Notes: a model not told the origin generated them from the sequence alone. A stretch of 64,000 nt of DNA from Geobacillus thermodenitrificans subsp. thermodenitrificans DSM 465 (GCF_000496575.1 NZ_AYKT01000006.1:186001-250000); one strand, 5' to 3'. Shown: positions 48,358-58,999, counted from the stretch's first letter. Program-made: numbers and translations.

Positions 48358-49251
48358 TTAGTGGTCGCGGACAGCGACAAGTTCGCAAATATAGGCGAGC
48401 GTGGCACCATCAACATCAGCTTGCTGTAAATGACGCTTCGCCGCATCAATATGAAACGCCAGTTTTTCTTTTGCACCGGCAAGCGACAGCAGCGCCGGGT
48501 AGGTGGCCTTATGATTTTCACGGTCGCTGCCGACCCGTTTTCCAATTTTCTCTTCCGTTCCTTCAATGTCAAGAATATCGTCACGAATTTGAAAGGCGAG
48601 ACCTAAATGAGCGGCAAATTCGTTAAGCTCGCGCATTTGCCGGGCATCGGCGCCACCGAGTAGCGCCCCGGCATGCACACTATATTGCAGCATTTTTCCG
48701 GTTTTGTGACGGTGGATGTATTCCAGTTCGGCGAGCGCCAGTGTTTTTCCTTCTCCTTCCATATCAGCGACTTGCCCGGCCACCATCCCTTCCGGGCCAG
48801 CCGCTTTCGCCAGCTCTGCGATCAACTGCAGCCGGACATCAACAGGCACACGTTCATCATGGATCTCGGCGATCAATTGAAACGCGTACGTCAACAGCCC
48901 ATCTCCCGCCAAAATGGCCATCGCCTCACCAAACACTTTATGGTTTGTCGGCTTGCCGCGCCGTAAATCGTCATTGTCCATGCTCGGCAAATCGTCATGG
49001 ATAAGCGAATACGTATGGATCATTTCAATCGCGCAAGCCACCGGCAGGCCGAGCGACGGATTTTGGCCGAGCGCTTGAATCGTTGACAACAACAAGAGCG
49101 GGCGAATGCGCTTGCCGCCGGCTTCAAGCGAGTAAGCCATCGCTTTTTTCAGCGTCTCCGGACCATGAAGCTGAGCAATGTAGCGAGACAATGCCGCCTC
49201 AACAGCCTGTTTTTGCTCGTTTAAAAATTGTTCAATCTCAAGCGACGCCAC
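48358..49251 (-). CDS. ispA: Farnesyl diphosphate synthase
   Basis: A 297-residue trans-prenyltransferase making the C15 precursor of menaquinone and bactoprenol chains. First aspartate-rich motif DDLPSMDNDDLRRGK near residue 86, second DDILDIEGTEEKIGK near 224; GGKRIRPLL near 46 binds isopentenyl diphosphate. The sequence closely follows the Geobacillus stearothermophilus enzyme as remembered. The start lies three bases after the xseB stop, so the genes are co-transcribed. Confidence 0.96.
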   Translation of the reverse strand: MASLEIEQFLNEQKQAVEAALSRYIAQLHGPETLKKAMAYSLEAGGKRIRPLLLLSTIQALGQNPSLGLPVACAIEMIHTYSLIHDDLPSMDNDDLRRGKPTNHKVFGEAMAILAGDGLLTYAFQLIAEIHDERVPVDVRLQLIAELAKAAGPEGMVAGQVADMEGEGKTLALAELEYIHRHKTGKMLQYSVHAGALLGGADARQMRELNEFAAHLGLAFQIRDDILDIEGTEEKIGKRVGSDRENHKATYPALLSLAGAKEKLAFHIDAAKRHLQQADVDGATLAYICELVAVRDH

Positions 49252-49254
49252 CTG

Positions 49255-49485
49255 TCATGCCTCCTCTGGCGAAAAAGGAACGAGCTCGCCGTCTTCGCGC
49301 AACATATACTCGAGCTGTTTTTCAACGTGCTGCAATTTATCATGGCAAAGTTTCGACAGTTTCATGCCTTCTTGAAAAAAGGCAATGGCATCTTCAAGCG
49401 GCACGTTTCCCTCTTCCAATTTTTCAACGATCGATTCCAGCTGTTTCATTGCTTCTTCAAACGTCATTTCTTTTTCTTCGCTCAT
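49255..49485 (-). CDS. xseB: Exodeoxyribonuclease VII small subunit
   Basis: A 76-residue helical protein: [20 protein letters not shown] followed by [18 protein letters not shown], standard for XseB. It binds the XseA coiled coil. Its ATG overlaps the xseA stop as ATGA, and ispA follows after three bases. Confidence 0.95.
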   Translation of the reverse strand: MSEEKEMTFEEAMKQLESIVEKLEEGNVPLEDAIAFFQEGMKLSKLCHDKLQHVEKQLEYMLREDGELVPFSPEEA

Positions 49486-50828
49486 GTCGTTTTTTCCTCC
49501 ACTCCCATCACTTGGCAATCGACTTGTCCGTCTTGAACCCGGATGGACAGGCGCTCACCGACCTGGAGTTGACCGATCCGTTTCACAAGCTCGTGCCGCT
49601 CATTGTACACCAAACTATAGCCGCGTTCCATGATGCGGAGCGGGCTGAGCGCTTCCAGCCGAGCGACATGGGAACGAAAGCGGAACGCATGGCGCTCCAA
49701 GGCGGTGCGCATCGCTTTTTCAAGCGCGACGGCGGTCGCTTTTTGCCGCTCTTTCATCCGCTCAAGCTCCGCCTCCGGGTGATGGCGCCACAGTCTCAGG
49801 TGCAATTCTCGCAGCCGCTGGCGTTTTTTATCCACCAGCCGTTCGCGTTGGCGGGCGAGTCGTTCGAGCAACGCGTCGAGCTGCTGCTCTTTTTGTTCAT
49901 AAAGACGCTTCGGATAGCGGAATGCGTACGACGCCTGTAGTCGAGCGAGCCGCTCCTGGTTGGCCGCCAGCCGCTCTTTCATGGCACGGATGAGCCGCCA
50001 TTTCCGCTCGGCGATCCGCTCAGCCAACTCCCCGATGTGCGGCACTGCCAGCTCAGCCGCCGCCGTCGGCGTTGGCGCCCGCAAATCCGCGACAAAATCG
50101 GCGATGGTAAAATCCGTCTCGTGGCCGACGGCGGAAATGACCGGCACGCGGGAAGCGAAAATGGCGCGGGCGACGATTTCTTCGTTAAACGCCCACAGCT
50201 CTTCAATCGAGCCGCCCCCGCGACCGACGATAAGCACGTCAACCTCGCTAAAATCATTCGCCCGCTCGATAGCGCGCACGATCGACGGCGCTGCCCCTTC
50301 CCCTTGCACGAGCGCTGGAAATAAAATGACTTTCGCGAGCGGATAGCGACGACGAATCGTCGTCATAATATCCCGCACCGCCGCCCCGGTCGGTGACGTG
50401 ACGACGCCGACACAGCGCGGAAACGCTGGCAGCGGCTTTTTATGAGCCGACGAAAACAGCCCTTCCGCTTCAAGCCGCTGTTTCAGCTGTTCGTACGCTA
50501 AATATAGGCGGCCGATGCCTTCCGGCTGCATTTCTTTCACATATAGTTGATAGTTGCCGTTCGGTTCATAGACGGAAATTTCCCCGCGTACGAGCACGTT
50601 CATTCCGTCTTCGGGGCGGAACGGCAAATGCTGATTGTAGCCGGCGAACATGACCGCGGCGATGCGCGCCTCGCTATCTTTTAATGTAAAGTACATATGG
50701 CCGCGCGAATGCTGTTTAAAGTTTGAAATCTCACCTTTTATCCATAAATCGCGCAAATGGGGATCAACGTCGAATTTGCGCTTGATGTATTTTGTCAGCG
50801 CTCCGACGGTCACGTATTTTACTTCCAC
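49482..50828 (-). CDS. xseA: Exodeoxyribonuclease VII large subunit
   Basis: A 448-residue nuclease subunit that degrades single-stranded DNA. N-terminal OB fold ([38 protein letters not shown]), catalytic domain with [13 protein letters not shown] and [15 protein letters not shown], then a long Arg/Leu-rich coiled coil (about 270-400). Start is GTG 50828 after GAGGGCG; earlier codons overlap folD. Confidence 0.95.
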   Translation of the reverse strand: MEVKYVTVGALTKYIKRKFDVDPHLRDLWIKGEISNFKQHSRGHMYFTLKDSEARIAAVMFAGYNQHLPFRPEDGMNVLVRGEISVYEPNGNYQLYVKEMQPEGIGRLYLAYEQLKQRLEAEGLFSSAHKKPLPAFPRCVGVVTSPTGAAVRDIMTTIRRRYPLAKVILFPALVQGEGAAPSIVRAIERANDFSEVDVLIVGRGGGSIEELWAFNEEIVARAIFASRVPVISAVGHETDFTIADFVADLRAPTPTAAAELAVPHIGELAERIAERKWRLIRAMKERLAANQERLARLQASYAFRYPKRLYEQKEQQLDALLERLARQRERLVDKKRQRLRELHLRLWRHHPEAELERMKERQKATAVALEKAMRTALERHAFRFRSHVARLEALSPLRIMERGYSLVYNERHELVKRIGQLQVGERLSIRVQDGQVDCQVMGVEEKTT

Positions 50829-50839
50829 AAAAAACGCCC

Positions 50840-51694
50840 TCACTTCGCAGCGAGCTGCCGTGCTGCTTCCATCGTATTGTGCAACAGCATCGTAATCGTC
50901 ATCGGCCCGACCCCTCCCGGCACCGGCGTCACATAGCTGGCCACTTCTTTGACGGCGTCGAAATCGACATCACCGCACAATTTGCCGCTCTCCAGTCGGT
51001 TGACGCCGACGTCAATGACGACCGCTCCCGGCTTCACATGTTCCGGGCCGATAAGGCGTGCCTTGCCGACAGCAACGATTAAAATGTCAGCCTGGCGGGT
51101 GATGGCGGCCAAATCCGGTGTTTTCGAGTGAGCGTAGGTGACGGTCGCATGTTCACGCAAAAACAGCTGGCCGACCGGCTTGCCGACGATATTGCTGCGT
51201 CCGACGACGACAACATGCTTTCCGGCGATGTCGATGCCGGCCGATTTGACCATCACCAGTACGCCGTGCGGGGTGCACGGAAGAAACGCCGGCTGGCCGA
51301 TCATCATTTTTCCAACATTAATCGGATGAAACCCGTCGACATCTTTTTCCGGAGCGATTGTTTCAATCACCGACCACTCGCGAATATGAGCAGGTAGCGG
51401 CAGCTGCACTAAAATGCCGTGCACTGTCGGATCAGCGTTCAGCTCTTGAATTTTGGCGAGCAACTCTTCTTCGCTGATCGTGGCCGGAAATGTGTAAAGG
51501 AGTGAACGAATGCCGACTTCGGCACACGCTTTTTGTTTTCCTTTCACATAGGAATGCGATGCGGGGTCGTCGCCAACAAGAATGACGGCCAGTCCCGGTT
51601 CGATGCCGTTTGCCTTTAACTTTGCTACTTCATCCGCCAATTCGGCGCGAATCGTTTTTGCCAATTCCGTTCCGCTAATGATTTGTGCTGTCAT
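50840..51694 (-). CDS. folD: Methylenetetrahydrofolate dehydrogenase/cyclohydrolase FolD
   Basis: A 284-residue bifunctional one-carbon enzyme. Substrate motif [14 protein letters not shown] with the catalytic Lys near residue 54, [14 protein letters not shown] near 94, and the NADP motif [16 protein letters not shown] near 162; [12 protein letters not shown] closes the domain. Twelve bases ahead of xseA and in the same operon. Confidence 0.96.
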   Translation of the reverse strand: MTAQIISGTELAKTIRAELADEVAKLKANGIEPGLAVILVGDDPASHSYVKGKQKACAEVGIRSLLYTFPATISEEELLAKIQELNADPTVHGILVQLPLPAHIREWSVIETIAPEKDVDGFHPINVGKMMIGQPAFLPCTPHGVLVMVKSAGIDIAGKHVVVVGRSNIVGKPVGQLFLREHATVTYAHSKTPDLAAITRQADILIVAVGKARLIGPEHVKPGAVVIDVGVNRLESGKLCGDVDFDAVKEVASYVTPVPGGVGPMTITMLLHNTMEAARQLAAK

Positions 51695-51784
51695 TGTGTC
51701 TCGCTTCCCCTCTCCTCATTCATTGGTCAATATGAGTCCGCCTACACCTAGGTAAATCGAAACTTCGTTTGCTGCTTGCGGTTG

Positions 51785-52177
51785 TTACTTTTGCAACGCC
51801 GCTTTCACTTTTGAAAGCACGCCGTTGACAAAGCTTCCGGATTTCCAATCGCCAAATTTTTTCGCTAGTTCAACCGCCTCATCGAGGCTGACACTCACTG
51901 GCACGTCATCGACATATTTCATTTCATACGTCGCCATTCGTAAAATAACCCGGTCAACATTGGCGACCCGCTCGAGCTTCCATTTTTCCAAATTCGAGCG
52001 CAACAGCTCGTCAATTTCCGCCCGGTGCTCAATAACACCGAATACGAGCTGGCGCAAAAACGGATCCACTTCGCCGCTTCCTGTCACATTGCCGATCGCC
52101 TCATCAGGAGGAATGTGACCAACATCGATTTGGAATAGCGCCTGTAACGCCTTTTCGCGTGCTTCATGCCGCTTCAT
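51785..52177 (-). CDS. nusB: Transcription antitermination factor NusB
   Basis: A 130-residue all-helical RNA-binding protein, with the basic start [18 protein letters not shown] and the end [18 protein letters not shown]. It acts with NusE on rRNA boxA. Start ATG follows GGAGGAGGAAGG. It heads the series toward folD. Confidence 0.95.
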   Translation of the reverse strand: MKRHEAREKALQALFQIDVGHIPPDEAIGNVTGSGEVDPFLRQLVFGVIEHRAEIDELLRSNLEKWKLERVANVDRVILRMATYEMKYVDDVPVSVSLDEAVELAKKFGDWKSGSFVNGVLSKVKAALQK

Positions 52178-52330
52178 TACCTTCCTCCTCCCTAAACACG
52201 AACATTTATATTGAAATCATATCATATTTTTCGGAAAAAGCCAGCCCTTTCCCACAAATCATTAGCGATACCGGTTTGCTACCGCTAGCCGTGCTAACGG
52301 CCCCGTTCATTACAATAACAAACTTTGGCG

Positions 52331-52372
52331 AAAAAAACAAAAGGCGGCTGCTTCGAAAGCAGCTGCCTTTTG
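52331..52372 (-). terminator. Terminator of the accB-accC-asp23 unit
   Basis: 14-bp nearly perfect stem AAAGGC.GCTGCTT with a three-base loop, followed by TTGTTTTTTTC on the minus strand. Confidence 0.9.
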
Positions 52373-52377
52373 TTGCG

Positions 52378-52782
52378 TTACCGTTGTTCGACCGCATCTT
52401 GCTCCGGCTTTCCGGTCTCAAACTGGATGCCGACAATGTGGACGTTTACTTCGCTCGTTTCCAAGCCAGTCATGTTCCAAAGCGCTTGGCGCACATTTTC
52501 TTGCACTTTTTTCGCCACGTTTGGAATCGATGCGCCGAATTGAACAAGACAGTACAGATCGATCACGACGCCGTCGTCGCGCAAGTCGACTTTCACACCT
52601 TTGCCATGATATTTTTTGCCGAACCGTTCCGCGACGCCGGCGGCGAAATTGCCGCGCATTTGCGCGATGCCGTCAACTTCGCTCGCCGCGATGCCGGCGA
52701 TCACTTCAATGACCTCCGGTGCGATTTCCACTTTGCCAAGCCCAGCATACTCCTGACTGGGTTCAAACACATGTTCAGACAT
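52378..52782 (-). CDS. yqhY: Asp23/Gls24 family protein (YqhY)
   Basis: A 134-residue Asp23 protein with GKVEIAPEVIEVIAGIAASE near residue 16 and VNVHIVGIQFE near 112. In B. subtilis YqhY is encoded with accBC and affects acetyl-CoA carboxylase activity. Here it again follows accC by ten bases, with AGGAGGTG upstream, which supports that link. Confidence 0.92.
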   Translation of the reverse strand: MSEHVFEPSQEYAGLGKVEIAPEVIEVIAGIAASEVDGIAQMRGNFAAGVAERFGKKYHGKGVKVDLRDDGVVIDLYCLVQFGASIPNVAKKVQENVRQALWNMTGLETSEVNVHIVGIQFETGKPEQDAVEQR

Positions 52783-52792
52783 AAGGCACCTC

Positions 52793-54148
52793 CTATTCCG
52801 CCTTCATAATATCATATAACTCCAAAAACTTTGTATTAAACTCGCCGCTTTGAAATTTCTCATGCTCCATTAATTTTATGTGGAACGGAATCGTCGTATG
52901 AATGCCTTCGATGATAAACTCGCCAAGCGCTCGTCTCATGCGGGCGATCGCTTCCTCGCGCGTCGGTGCATGGACGATCAATTTAGCGATCATCGAGTCG
53001 TAATACGGCGGAATCGCATAACCTGGATAAGCAGCGGAATCGACGCGCACACCCGGCCCACCTGGCGGCAAGTACATGGCGATTTTCCCCGGCGACGGCA
53101 TGAAGTTTTTCGCCGGATTTTCCGCGTTGATGCGGCATTCAATCGCCCAACCGTTAAAGACGACGTCCTCTTGGGTGAGGGACAGCTTTTCACCGGATGC
53201 GATGCGGATTTGCTCTTTCACTAAATCGACGCCAGTGATCAACTCGGTGACTGGATGCTCGACTTGAATGCGCGTATTCATCTCCATGAAATAAAACTCG
53301 TTGTTCCGGTGGTCGAAAATAAATTCAACCGTGCCGGCGCCGGTGTAATTGACCGCTTTTGCCGCCTTGACCGCCGCTTCGCCCATTTTTTGGCGAATCT
53401 CATCATCGAGCGCTGGCGATGGAGCTTCTTCAACAAGCTTTTGCAGCCGGCGCTGAATCGTGCAGTCGCGCTCGCCGAGATGGATCGTATTGCCGTACGA
53501 ATCGGCCAGCACTTGAATCTCAACATGGCGAAAATCTTCAATATACTTTTCAATATACACGCCTGGATTGCCGAATGCAGTTGCCGCTTCTTGCTGAGTG
53601 ATGTTAATCCCTTTGATGAGCTCCTCTTCGTTGCGGGCGACGCGAATCCCTTTTCCACCGCCGCCGGCCGTCGCTTTAATGATGACCGGGTAGCCGATCT
53701 CTGCGGCGATGGCCCGCGCTTCATCAATGCTTTCAATCACTCCGCGCGATCCGGGCACGATCGGCACGCCGGCTTCACGCATCGTCTCGCGAGCGATATC
53801 TTTAATGCCCATTTTTGTAATCGCTTCCGGACTCGGACCGATAAACGTAACATTGCACTCACGGCACAGCTCGGCAAATGCCTCATTCTCCGCCAAAAAT
53901 CCGTAACCCGGGTGAATGGCGTCACAACCGGTTAGCGTGGCGACGCTCATGATGTTCGTGAAATTTAAATAACTGTCTTTTGAAGCGGTCGGTCCGATGC
54001 AGTACGCCTCATCCGCGAGCTGCACATGCAGGGCGTCGCGATCAGCTTCCGAAAACACGGCGACCGTCTCAATGCCGAGCTCGCGGCAAGCGCGGATGAT
54101 GCGGACAGCGATTTCCCCGCGGTTTGCCACTAACACTTTTTTGATCAT
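52793..54148 (-). CDS. accC: Acetyl-CoA carboxylase biotin carboxylase subunit
   Basis: A 451-residue ATP-grasp enzyme that carboxylates biotin on AccB. N-terminal [20 protein letters not shown], glycine-rich ATP loop [16 protein letters not shown] near residue 160, [17 protein letters not shown] near 200, and catalytic [14 protein letters not shown] near 287. Fifteen bases after accB. It may also serve the orphan carboxyltransferase YqjD, since no second biotin carboxylase is in the window. Confidence 0.96.
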   Translation of the reverse strand: MIKKVLVANRGEIAVRIIRACRELGIETVAVFSEADRDALHVQLADEAYCIGPTASKDSYLNFTNIMSVATLTGCDAIHPGYGFLAENEAFAELCRECNVTFIGPSPEAITKMGIKDIARETMREAGVPIVPGSRGVIESIDEARAIAAEIGYPVIIKATAGGGGKGIRVARNEEELIKGINITQQEAATAFGNPGVYIEKYIEDFRHVEIQVLADSYGNTIHLGERDCTIQRRLQKLVEEAPSPALDDEIRQKMGEAAVKAAKAVNYTGAGTVEFIFDHRNNEFYFMEMNTRIQVEHPVTELITGVDLVKEQIRIASGEKLSLTQEDVVFNGWAIECRINAENPAKNFMPSPGKIAMYLPPGGPGVRVDSAAYPGYAIPPYYDSMIAKLIVHAPTREEAIARMRRALGEFIIEGIHTTIPFHIKLMEHEKFQSGEFNTKFLELYDIMKAE

Positions 54149-54163
54149 TCTCCGTTCTCTCCC

Positions 54164-54682
54164 TTATTCAGGCTTGACCAAAAATAACGGCTGGCCGTAT
54201 TCGACGAGCTGGCCGTTTTGCACGAGCACCTCGACAATTTCGCCGTCGACTTCCGCTTCAATTTCATTAAACAGCTTCATCGCTTCAATAATGCAAACAA
54301 CCGTATCTTTTTTCACTTTATCGCCCGGCTTCACATAAGGCGGCTTATCTGGCGCCGGAGCAGCGTAAAACGTGCCGACCATCGGCGACGTAATTTGGTG
54401 GAAGTTGCCCTCTGGCGCTTGCTTGACTTCCGGAGCAGCTGGTTTTTCCGCTTCTGGAGCCGGCGCTTCCGGAGCGGCTGTTTGAACCGGAGGAGCTGTC
54501 GGAGCCGGTTCAACAACGACCGGAGCAGCAGGCGTCGCCTGTACGGCTACCGTCGGCTCGGCTGCAACAGCCGTCGCGGCTTTTTTCATATGTACTTTCG
54601 TTTCACCTTGTTCGTATACAAATTCGTCGATCGAAGATTGGTCAACCAACCGAATCAATTCACGGATTTCTTGAATTTTCAT
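54164..54682 (-). CDS. accB: Biotin carboxyl carrier protein
   Basis: A 172-residue carrier. Residues 1-35 form an N-terminal helix-rich segment. An Ala/Pro/Glu linker runs from about 36 to 90. The biotinyl domain follows, with the biotinylated Lys in [18 protein letters not shown] near residue 135. Start ATG 54682, with AAAGGTGTGAGG upstream; an upstream GTG would overlap that site. First gene of accB-accC-yqhY. Confidence 0.95.
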   Translation of the reverse strand: MKIQEIRELIRLVDQSSIDEFVYEQGETKVHMKKAATAVAAEPTVAVQATPAAPVVVEPAPTAPPVQTAAPEAPAPEAEKPAAPEVKQAPEGNFHQITSPMVGTFYAAPAPDKPPYVKPGDKVKKDTVVCIIEAMKLFNEIEAEVDGEIVEVLVQNGQLVEYGQPLFLVKPE

Positions 54683-54793
54683 CGACCTCACACCTTTCTT
54701 CCATTGTCAAGAAGTCCATTCTTAGCAGAAGGTAATAAAACGCGCTCATAACGATTATACACACAACCATAGGACAAACAAAAGGTTTTTGTG

Positions 54794-54825
54794 CAAAAAA
54801 GAAGCTGCTCCTATATCGAGCAGCA
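54794..54825 (-). terminator. Terminator of the spoIIIA operon
   Basis: 7-bp stem GCTGCTC/GAGCAGC with a seven-base loop, then TTCTTTTTTG on the minus strand, just after spoIIIAH. Confidence 0.85.
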
Positions 54826-54828
54826 CGT

Positions 54829-55389
54829 TCATCCCGCCGGCTGGAACTCAACGGTCACATATTCGGCGTCCGGAATTTCCTTTTTCACCATATGGATCAC
54901 TTCGTTGGCCGATTTGGCTGAGCTTTCTTTCGCTTTAATCGTCACGCGCACTTGGTCGTCATCAGCGCGCACGAACACATCTTCATAACCGCCTTTTGAT
55001 TTAATAAGTGTCTCCAATGTCGCTTCTTTTTCAGACAGAGCTTGCAGCTGTTCAATTTTATCCAACGCCTCATTTTTCTCTTCCGCCGTCGCGTTCGCCG
55101 AAGCGACGATGGCGTTCAGCTCATCGCGCAGCCGGCTTCGTTCATCTTCAATTTTCATGCGCAGCGCCATAAACAAATCATCGTCTGTTTTGTCAGCTTT
55201 TGATGGATTGTCTTTCGCCCCCGTTTCTTCAATGGAGACACTTGGCTGTTCTTTTGTTTTATCTGCTTTGCCATTGGTGGTAAACGCTGTGCTGTCCCCC
55301 ATCTCTTTTGGTGCCGTCACGTAATAGACCGATAGCACAACCACTAAGCTTAACATCGTCAACAGCCACACGGTTTGTTTTTTCAACAT
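54829..55389 (-). CDS. spoIIIAH: Stage III sporulation protein AH
   Basis: A 186-residue forespore-facing membrane protein of the mother cell. One N-terminal membrane helix (residues 7-24), an Asp/Lys-rich linker, then a YscJ-like ring-forming domain (about 75-186, ending PDAEYVTVEFQPAG). It binds SpoIIQ across the intermembrane space and forms part of the feeding-tube channel. Confidence 0.94.
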   Translation of the reverse strand: MLKKQTVWLLTMLSLVVVLSVYYVTAPKEMGDSTAFTTNGKADKTKEQPSVSIEETGAKDNPSKADKTDDDLFMALRMKIEDERSRLRDELNAIVASANATAEEKNEALDKIEQLQALSEKEATLETLIKSKGGYEDVFVRADDDQVRVTIKAKESSAKSANEVIHMVKKEIPDAEYVTVEFQPAG

Positions 55390-55412
55390 GCCGATCTCCT
55401 CCCCTTACCCGG

Positions 55413-56051
55413 TCATTTTTTCGGCAAGACAGCGACGCGATAGCTTGGAACGTTTAACACTCGCGTCACAGCCTCGACAATCCATTTTTTAATTTGCAAG
55501 TTGTCCGCTCCTTTAGCGACGACAAGCACGCCACGAATGTCAGGCTTTTTCGTGGCGACAACAAGCGGCGTTTCTTCTTCGCCGTTGCGGATAATGATCA
55601 CTTCTTCATTGGTTGACTCGTTTTCAATCGTCCGTTTTCCGCCTTCCTTGTCGCCTTCCTTCGTTGTTTGCTTCTGGGTCGATCGTTTTTTCTCAAATAA
55701 TTTCAACTCTGTCGAATCAAGGTTGACAACTACGGTGACATCCTCCACTCCTTCAATGGCTTCGAGTGCGGCTTTTAATTCTTTTTCATACCTTTCCTCA
55801 TAGGCGGCAATCACTTTCTCTTTCGTCTCTTTGCTTGACAAAAACGCCGGCTCGGATGGAGCATCTGATTGCTCAGCGGAAGGCGTTGCCGGAACATCTT
55901 CCCCACTTTTCGTAAAGTGGCTCACTACCATAAGCGCAACGCCGGCCAACAACAGGGCCACAACATAGGAAAACGGCATTTTTTTTCGGACTCCATCCCC
56001 GTCCCCTTCTTTCGGCGGCGAGGAGAAGAGCCGTTTTATAAACTGGAGCAT
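55413..56051 (-). CDS. spoIIIAG: Stage III sporulation protein AG
   Basis: A 212-residue protein with one membrane helix (residues 28-44), a linker, and a ring-building-motif domain containing LEAIEGVEDVTVVVNLDS near residue 95 and PDIRGVLVVAKGADNLQIK near 170. It forms a large ring in the SpoIIIA-SpoIIQ complex. Confidence 0.94.
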   Translation of the reverse strand: MLQFIKRLFSSPPKEGDGDGVRKKMPFSYVVALLLAGVALMVVSHFTKSGEDVPATPSAEQSDAPSEPAFLSSKETKEKVIAAYEERYEKELKAALEAIEGVEDVTVVVNLDSTELKLFEKKRSTQKQTTKEGDKEGGKRTIENESTNEEVIIIRNGEEETPLVVATKKPDIRGVLVVAKGADNLQIKKWIVEAVTRVLNVPSYRVAVLPKK

Positions 56052-56056
56052 CCCCC

Positions 56057-56668
56057 CTATTCCCTCCCCCTAATTTGTACGGCAATTTTATTTTTATCGA
56101 CTTCCCACTTGCCGGCGAGAAAGGTGCGCACCTCTTCGGCCAGCGATGCATCGCCCTCAAGCGAAGCCGGTGGTTTCGTCGTATCGATGATGACCGGCTC
56201 CACCGTCCCGGCAGGTTGTTGTTTAGAAAGTACGACTTCGATCCTCTCGATGTCATCCGGCATGCGCCAACTTTCTTTGTCATCAGCGTAAATGTTGACA
56301 TCAGCCTTCAATCCATACTTTTCCATCAACTCCTCATTTACGTCGTTTTCCAACTGGACAGCCATTTGTTCTAAAATATATGCGCGTTGTGAAGCTTGTA
56401 TTTCTTTTTTCTTTTGCTCGATTTGATTTTTTATCGTTTCATCGCTCGTTTGGCCGTCGGAAAAACGGGCGATTGCCGAAGCGACTAGCTGTTCCGGATC
56501 AATCGAGGTGAGCTGGAGCACGGGCCTGAGCATCACGAGCAACAGCATGAGTCCGATGGCCATTTTGACATATTTTTGCATCGTTCCGGACGGCAGCAAA
56601 AAGTCGATGACGATGGCAAACAGCAAAAACAAAATGATGTTCGTAACCCATTCAATGACAAACTGCAT
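56057..56668 (-). CDS. spoIIIAF: Stage III sporulation protein AF
   Basis: A 203-residue protein with two N-terminal membrane helices (about residues 8-26 and 35-52) and a C-terminal soluble domain ending VRTFLAGKWEVDKNKIAVQI, a ring-building fold. Five bases ahead of spoIIIAG. Confidence 0.93.
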   Translation of the reverse strand: MQFVIEWVTNIILFLLFAIVIDFLLPSGTMQKYVKMAIGLMLLLVMLRPVLQLTSIDPEQLVASAIARFSDGQTSDETIKNQIEQKKKEIQASQRAYILEQMAVQLENDVNEELMEKYGLKADVNIYADDKESWRMPDDIERIEVVLSKQQPAGTVEPVIIDTTKPPASLEGDASLAEEVRTFLAGKWEVDKNKIAVQIRGRE

Positions 56669-56678
56669 ACCGTTCCTC

Positions 56679-57842
56679 CTAGCGGACCATCATCGTAATG
56701 TTCCCTGCCATGACCATAACCGTAAGACTGAGGAAAAACATCAGCGATACGATGAGCAGCGCCGCTAACACATAGCCGATGCTTTTGCTGATGATGTTGA
56801 GGCATGAAAGCACCGGCCCGCCGCCGAGCGGCTGCAATAAGGCGGCTGATAGTTTGTAGACGATGACAATCGCGAAAATTTTCACCGCTGGAAAGAGAGC
56901 GATCATTAATAAAATCGCTACCCCAACTAACCCAACAGCGTTTTTCAGCAGCATGGAAGCAGCGACAACTGTATCGGCGGCATCAGTAAACAGTTTGCCG
57001 ACGACTGGAATGAAGTTGCCGGTGACAAACTTCGCCGCCCTTAAAGCGACGCCATCCGCCACCGCCGTTGTTGCCCCACGCACTGACATCACCCCAAGAA
57101 AAACCGTTAAAATGATGCCGAGCAAACCGAGGGCGACTTTGTTCAACAAATCGGCAAGCTGGGTCGCCTTATACCGGTCGCTGAGCGTGCTGACAATAGC
57201 AAGTAGCGCCGCCAGCAACAAAAGGGGCAATGTGACATATTCAACGACCGTCCCTGTTGTGTTCATCAAAAACAAAATGATCGGGTGAAAAAACGCTGCC
57301 GATACAACCCCGCCAGAAGAAGCAAGCAGCGCGAGCAGCAGCGGGATGAGAGCGATGATGAAATGGCTCATCGTCTGCACTGCCCCAAGTGCATAGTCAG
57401 CAGCGAGGCGAAAGCTATTTAGAGCAATCAGCAACAGCACCATATAGATGACCGCTTGGGCAATTTTGCTCACCTCCTGCTGAGCGAACGCGTTTTGCAA
57501 TGATTGCAGCACCGTGCTGAATACAGCGAGCAAAATGAGCGTGCCGAGCAACTTCCCGTTTACTTGCAATTCGTAAAATAAGTAACGGGTGAGCGCTTTC
57601 AGCCATTCAGCAGGCGACCATTGCCGCTCACCGCTTAAAAAATCGGCAAGTGATCCTTTTTCGCTTTCCGGCAAAAAGCCGCCGTATTCGTTGACGATCG
57701 TTTCCCAATAGCGGCGAATATCGCTCACATCAAGCCGGGCGAGCTGCTCACTGATAGACGGCTCGTTGCTTTCAGCTTGTACAACTAGCGGACAAAAAAA
57801 GAGAAAAAGCAGTCCGGCCATAAGGAACGCTGTCCGTTTCAA
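56679..57842 (-). CDS. spoIIIAE: Stage III sporulation protein AE
   Basis: A 387-residue polytopic membrane protein with a signal sequence (residues 1-23) and about seven further hydrophobic segments. Start is TTG 57842 behind AAGGAGGGAACG. It is thought to be the channel-like membrane component of the SpoIIIA complex. Confidence 0.93.
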   Translation of the reverse strand: MKRTAFLMAGLLFLFFCPLVVQAESNEPSISEQLARLDVSDIRRYWETIVNEYGGFLPESEKGSLADFLSGERQWSPAEWLKALTRYLFYELQVNGKLLGTLILLAVFSTVLQSLQNAFAQQEVSKIAQAVIYMVLLLIALNSFRLAADYALGAVQTMSHFIIALIPLLLALLASSGGVVSAAFFHPIILFLMNTTGTVVEYVTLPLLLLAALLAIVSTLSDRYKATQLADLLNKVALGLLGIILTVFLGVMSVRGATTAVADGVALRAAKFVTGNFIPVVGKLFTDAADTVVAASMLLKNAVGLVGVAILLMIALFPAVKIFAIVIVYKLSAALLQPLGGGPVLSCLNIISKSIGYVLAALLIVSLMFFLSLTVMVMAGNITMMVR

Positions 57843-57854
57843 TTCGTTCCCTCC

Positions 57855-58256
57855 TTATCGTGCCGTCGGAATGAGGCTAACGACCGCTTCAATAATGGCG
57901 GTCAAAATCGGAACAGCAAGCGCCAAAATGACAATTTTGCCGCCGAGCTCAATTTTGGCGGCAATCGCCCCTTGACCAGCGTCCTTGGAAATTTGTGCGG
58001 CAAATTCGGCAATGTAGGCAATGCCGATAATCTTCAACATCGTTTCTAAGTACACCATTTGGATATGGGCGCCCTCCGCCATTTCCCGCAGCATCAGCAA
58101 AATTTCACTAATTTGGTCAACAAGCAGCAAGAAAATCGTGCAGCCAACAAAAACCGTTAATAAAAAGGCGAGGTTTGATTTTTGTTCCTTTAACAATGCA
58201 ACTAAAAACGTCGCAATCAACCCGAGGCTGACAATTTGCAAAATATCAATGGCCAA
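57855..58256 (-). CDS. spoIIIAD: Stage III sporulation protein AD
   Basis: A 133-residue protein with three or four membrane helices (ILQIVSLGLIATFLVALL first). Start is TTG 58256 after TAGGGGGG. Six bases after spoIIIAC, to which it is related. Confidence 0.92.
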   Translation of the reverse strand: MAIDILQIVSLGLIATFLVALLKEQKSNLAFLLTVFVGCTIFLLLVDQISEILLMLREMAEGAHIQMVYLETMLKIIGIAYIAEFAAQISKDAGQGAIAAKIELGGKIVILALAVPILTAIIEAVVSLIPTAR

Positions 58257-58262
58257 TCCCCC

Positions 58263-58469
58263 CTACCCGTGAAACAAAAAGACGTCTTTAATTTTTTGGA
58301 ACAAATCGCTCACAATCGAGGCGACCATAAACAAAATATAAATAAAGCCGAGCAGCGTCACCCATTGGGCGTATTCTTTCCGTCCCATCTGATCGAGCAC
58401 CGTATGCAAAAACGCGATGACGATGCCGACGCCGGCGATTTTTAAAATGATATCGACATCGATGCCCAT
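58263..58469 (-). CDS. spoIIIAC: Stage III sporulation protein AC
   Basis: A 68-residue protein with two membrane helices (VDIILKIAGVGIVIAFLHTV and a second, GFIYILFMVASIVSDL). ATG start with GGCAGGAATG context. Confidence 0.92.
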   Translation of the reverse strand: MGIDVDIILKIAGVGIVIAFLHTVLDQMGRKEYAQWVTLLGFIYILFMVASIVSDLFQKIKDVFLFHG

Positions 58470-58486
58470 TCATTCCTGCCTCCTGT

Positions 58487-58999
58487 CTACATGAGTAAAA
58501 TAACGAGCAGCAGCCCGGCCAACACACCTAAACTTTTCGCCATTTTGGCATAGCGAGCTTGATTGTCGATCGCTTCCTCTTCCTCCCGCTCTAAATGGGC
58601 GAGCGCCAACGCGATTTGCTTTTGCTGCGTCAGCCGGTCATACTGGCCGAGCGTGGCACCAAATTGCTTCATCACTTCCAATTCCCCTTGTTTCAGCGCT
58701 GTTTTCCCCCATGAGGCTTGTAAACTTTTCTCCCATGCCTCCACCACGCTCGTCTCTTCGTTGCGCAACGTCTCGGCAAACCGAAAAAACAACTCGCATA
58801 CTGGGGTAGCCGTTTGCCGAGCGATATGGGCAGACGCTTCAGCGAGCGGCGTATGCCCGTACATCACTTCAGCCTCAAGCGCCCTGAGCGCTGCTTTCAG
58901 TTGGCGGAGCTGGCGCGGTCTCTCATACAAAGCATGGGCGGCCGCGAATCCTAGCCATGTCGATGCGGCAATGATGAGCAATGCACCAAACCATTTCAT
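58487..58999 (-). CDS. spoIIIAB: Stage III sporulation protein AB
   Basis: A 170-residue protein with membrane helices at both ends (residues 3-21 and 152-169) flanking a helical soluble domain, a layout related to GspF-like proteins. Its start overlaps the spoIIIAA stop by four bases. Confidence 0.93.
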   Translation of the reverse strand: MKWFGALLIIAASTWLGFAAAHALYERPRQLRQLKAALRALEAEVMYGHTPLAEASAHIARQTATPVCELFFRFAETLRNEETSVVEAWEKSLQASWGKTALKQGELEVMKQFGATLGQYDRLTQQKQIALALAHLEREEEEAIDNQARYAKMAKSLGVLAGLLLVILLM

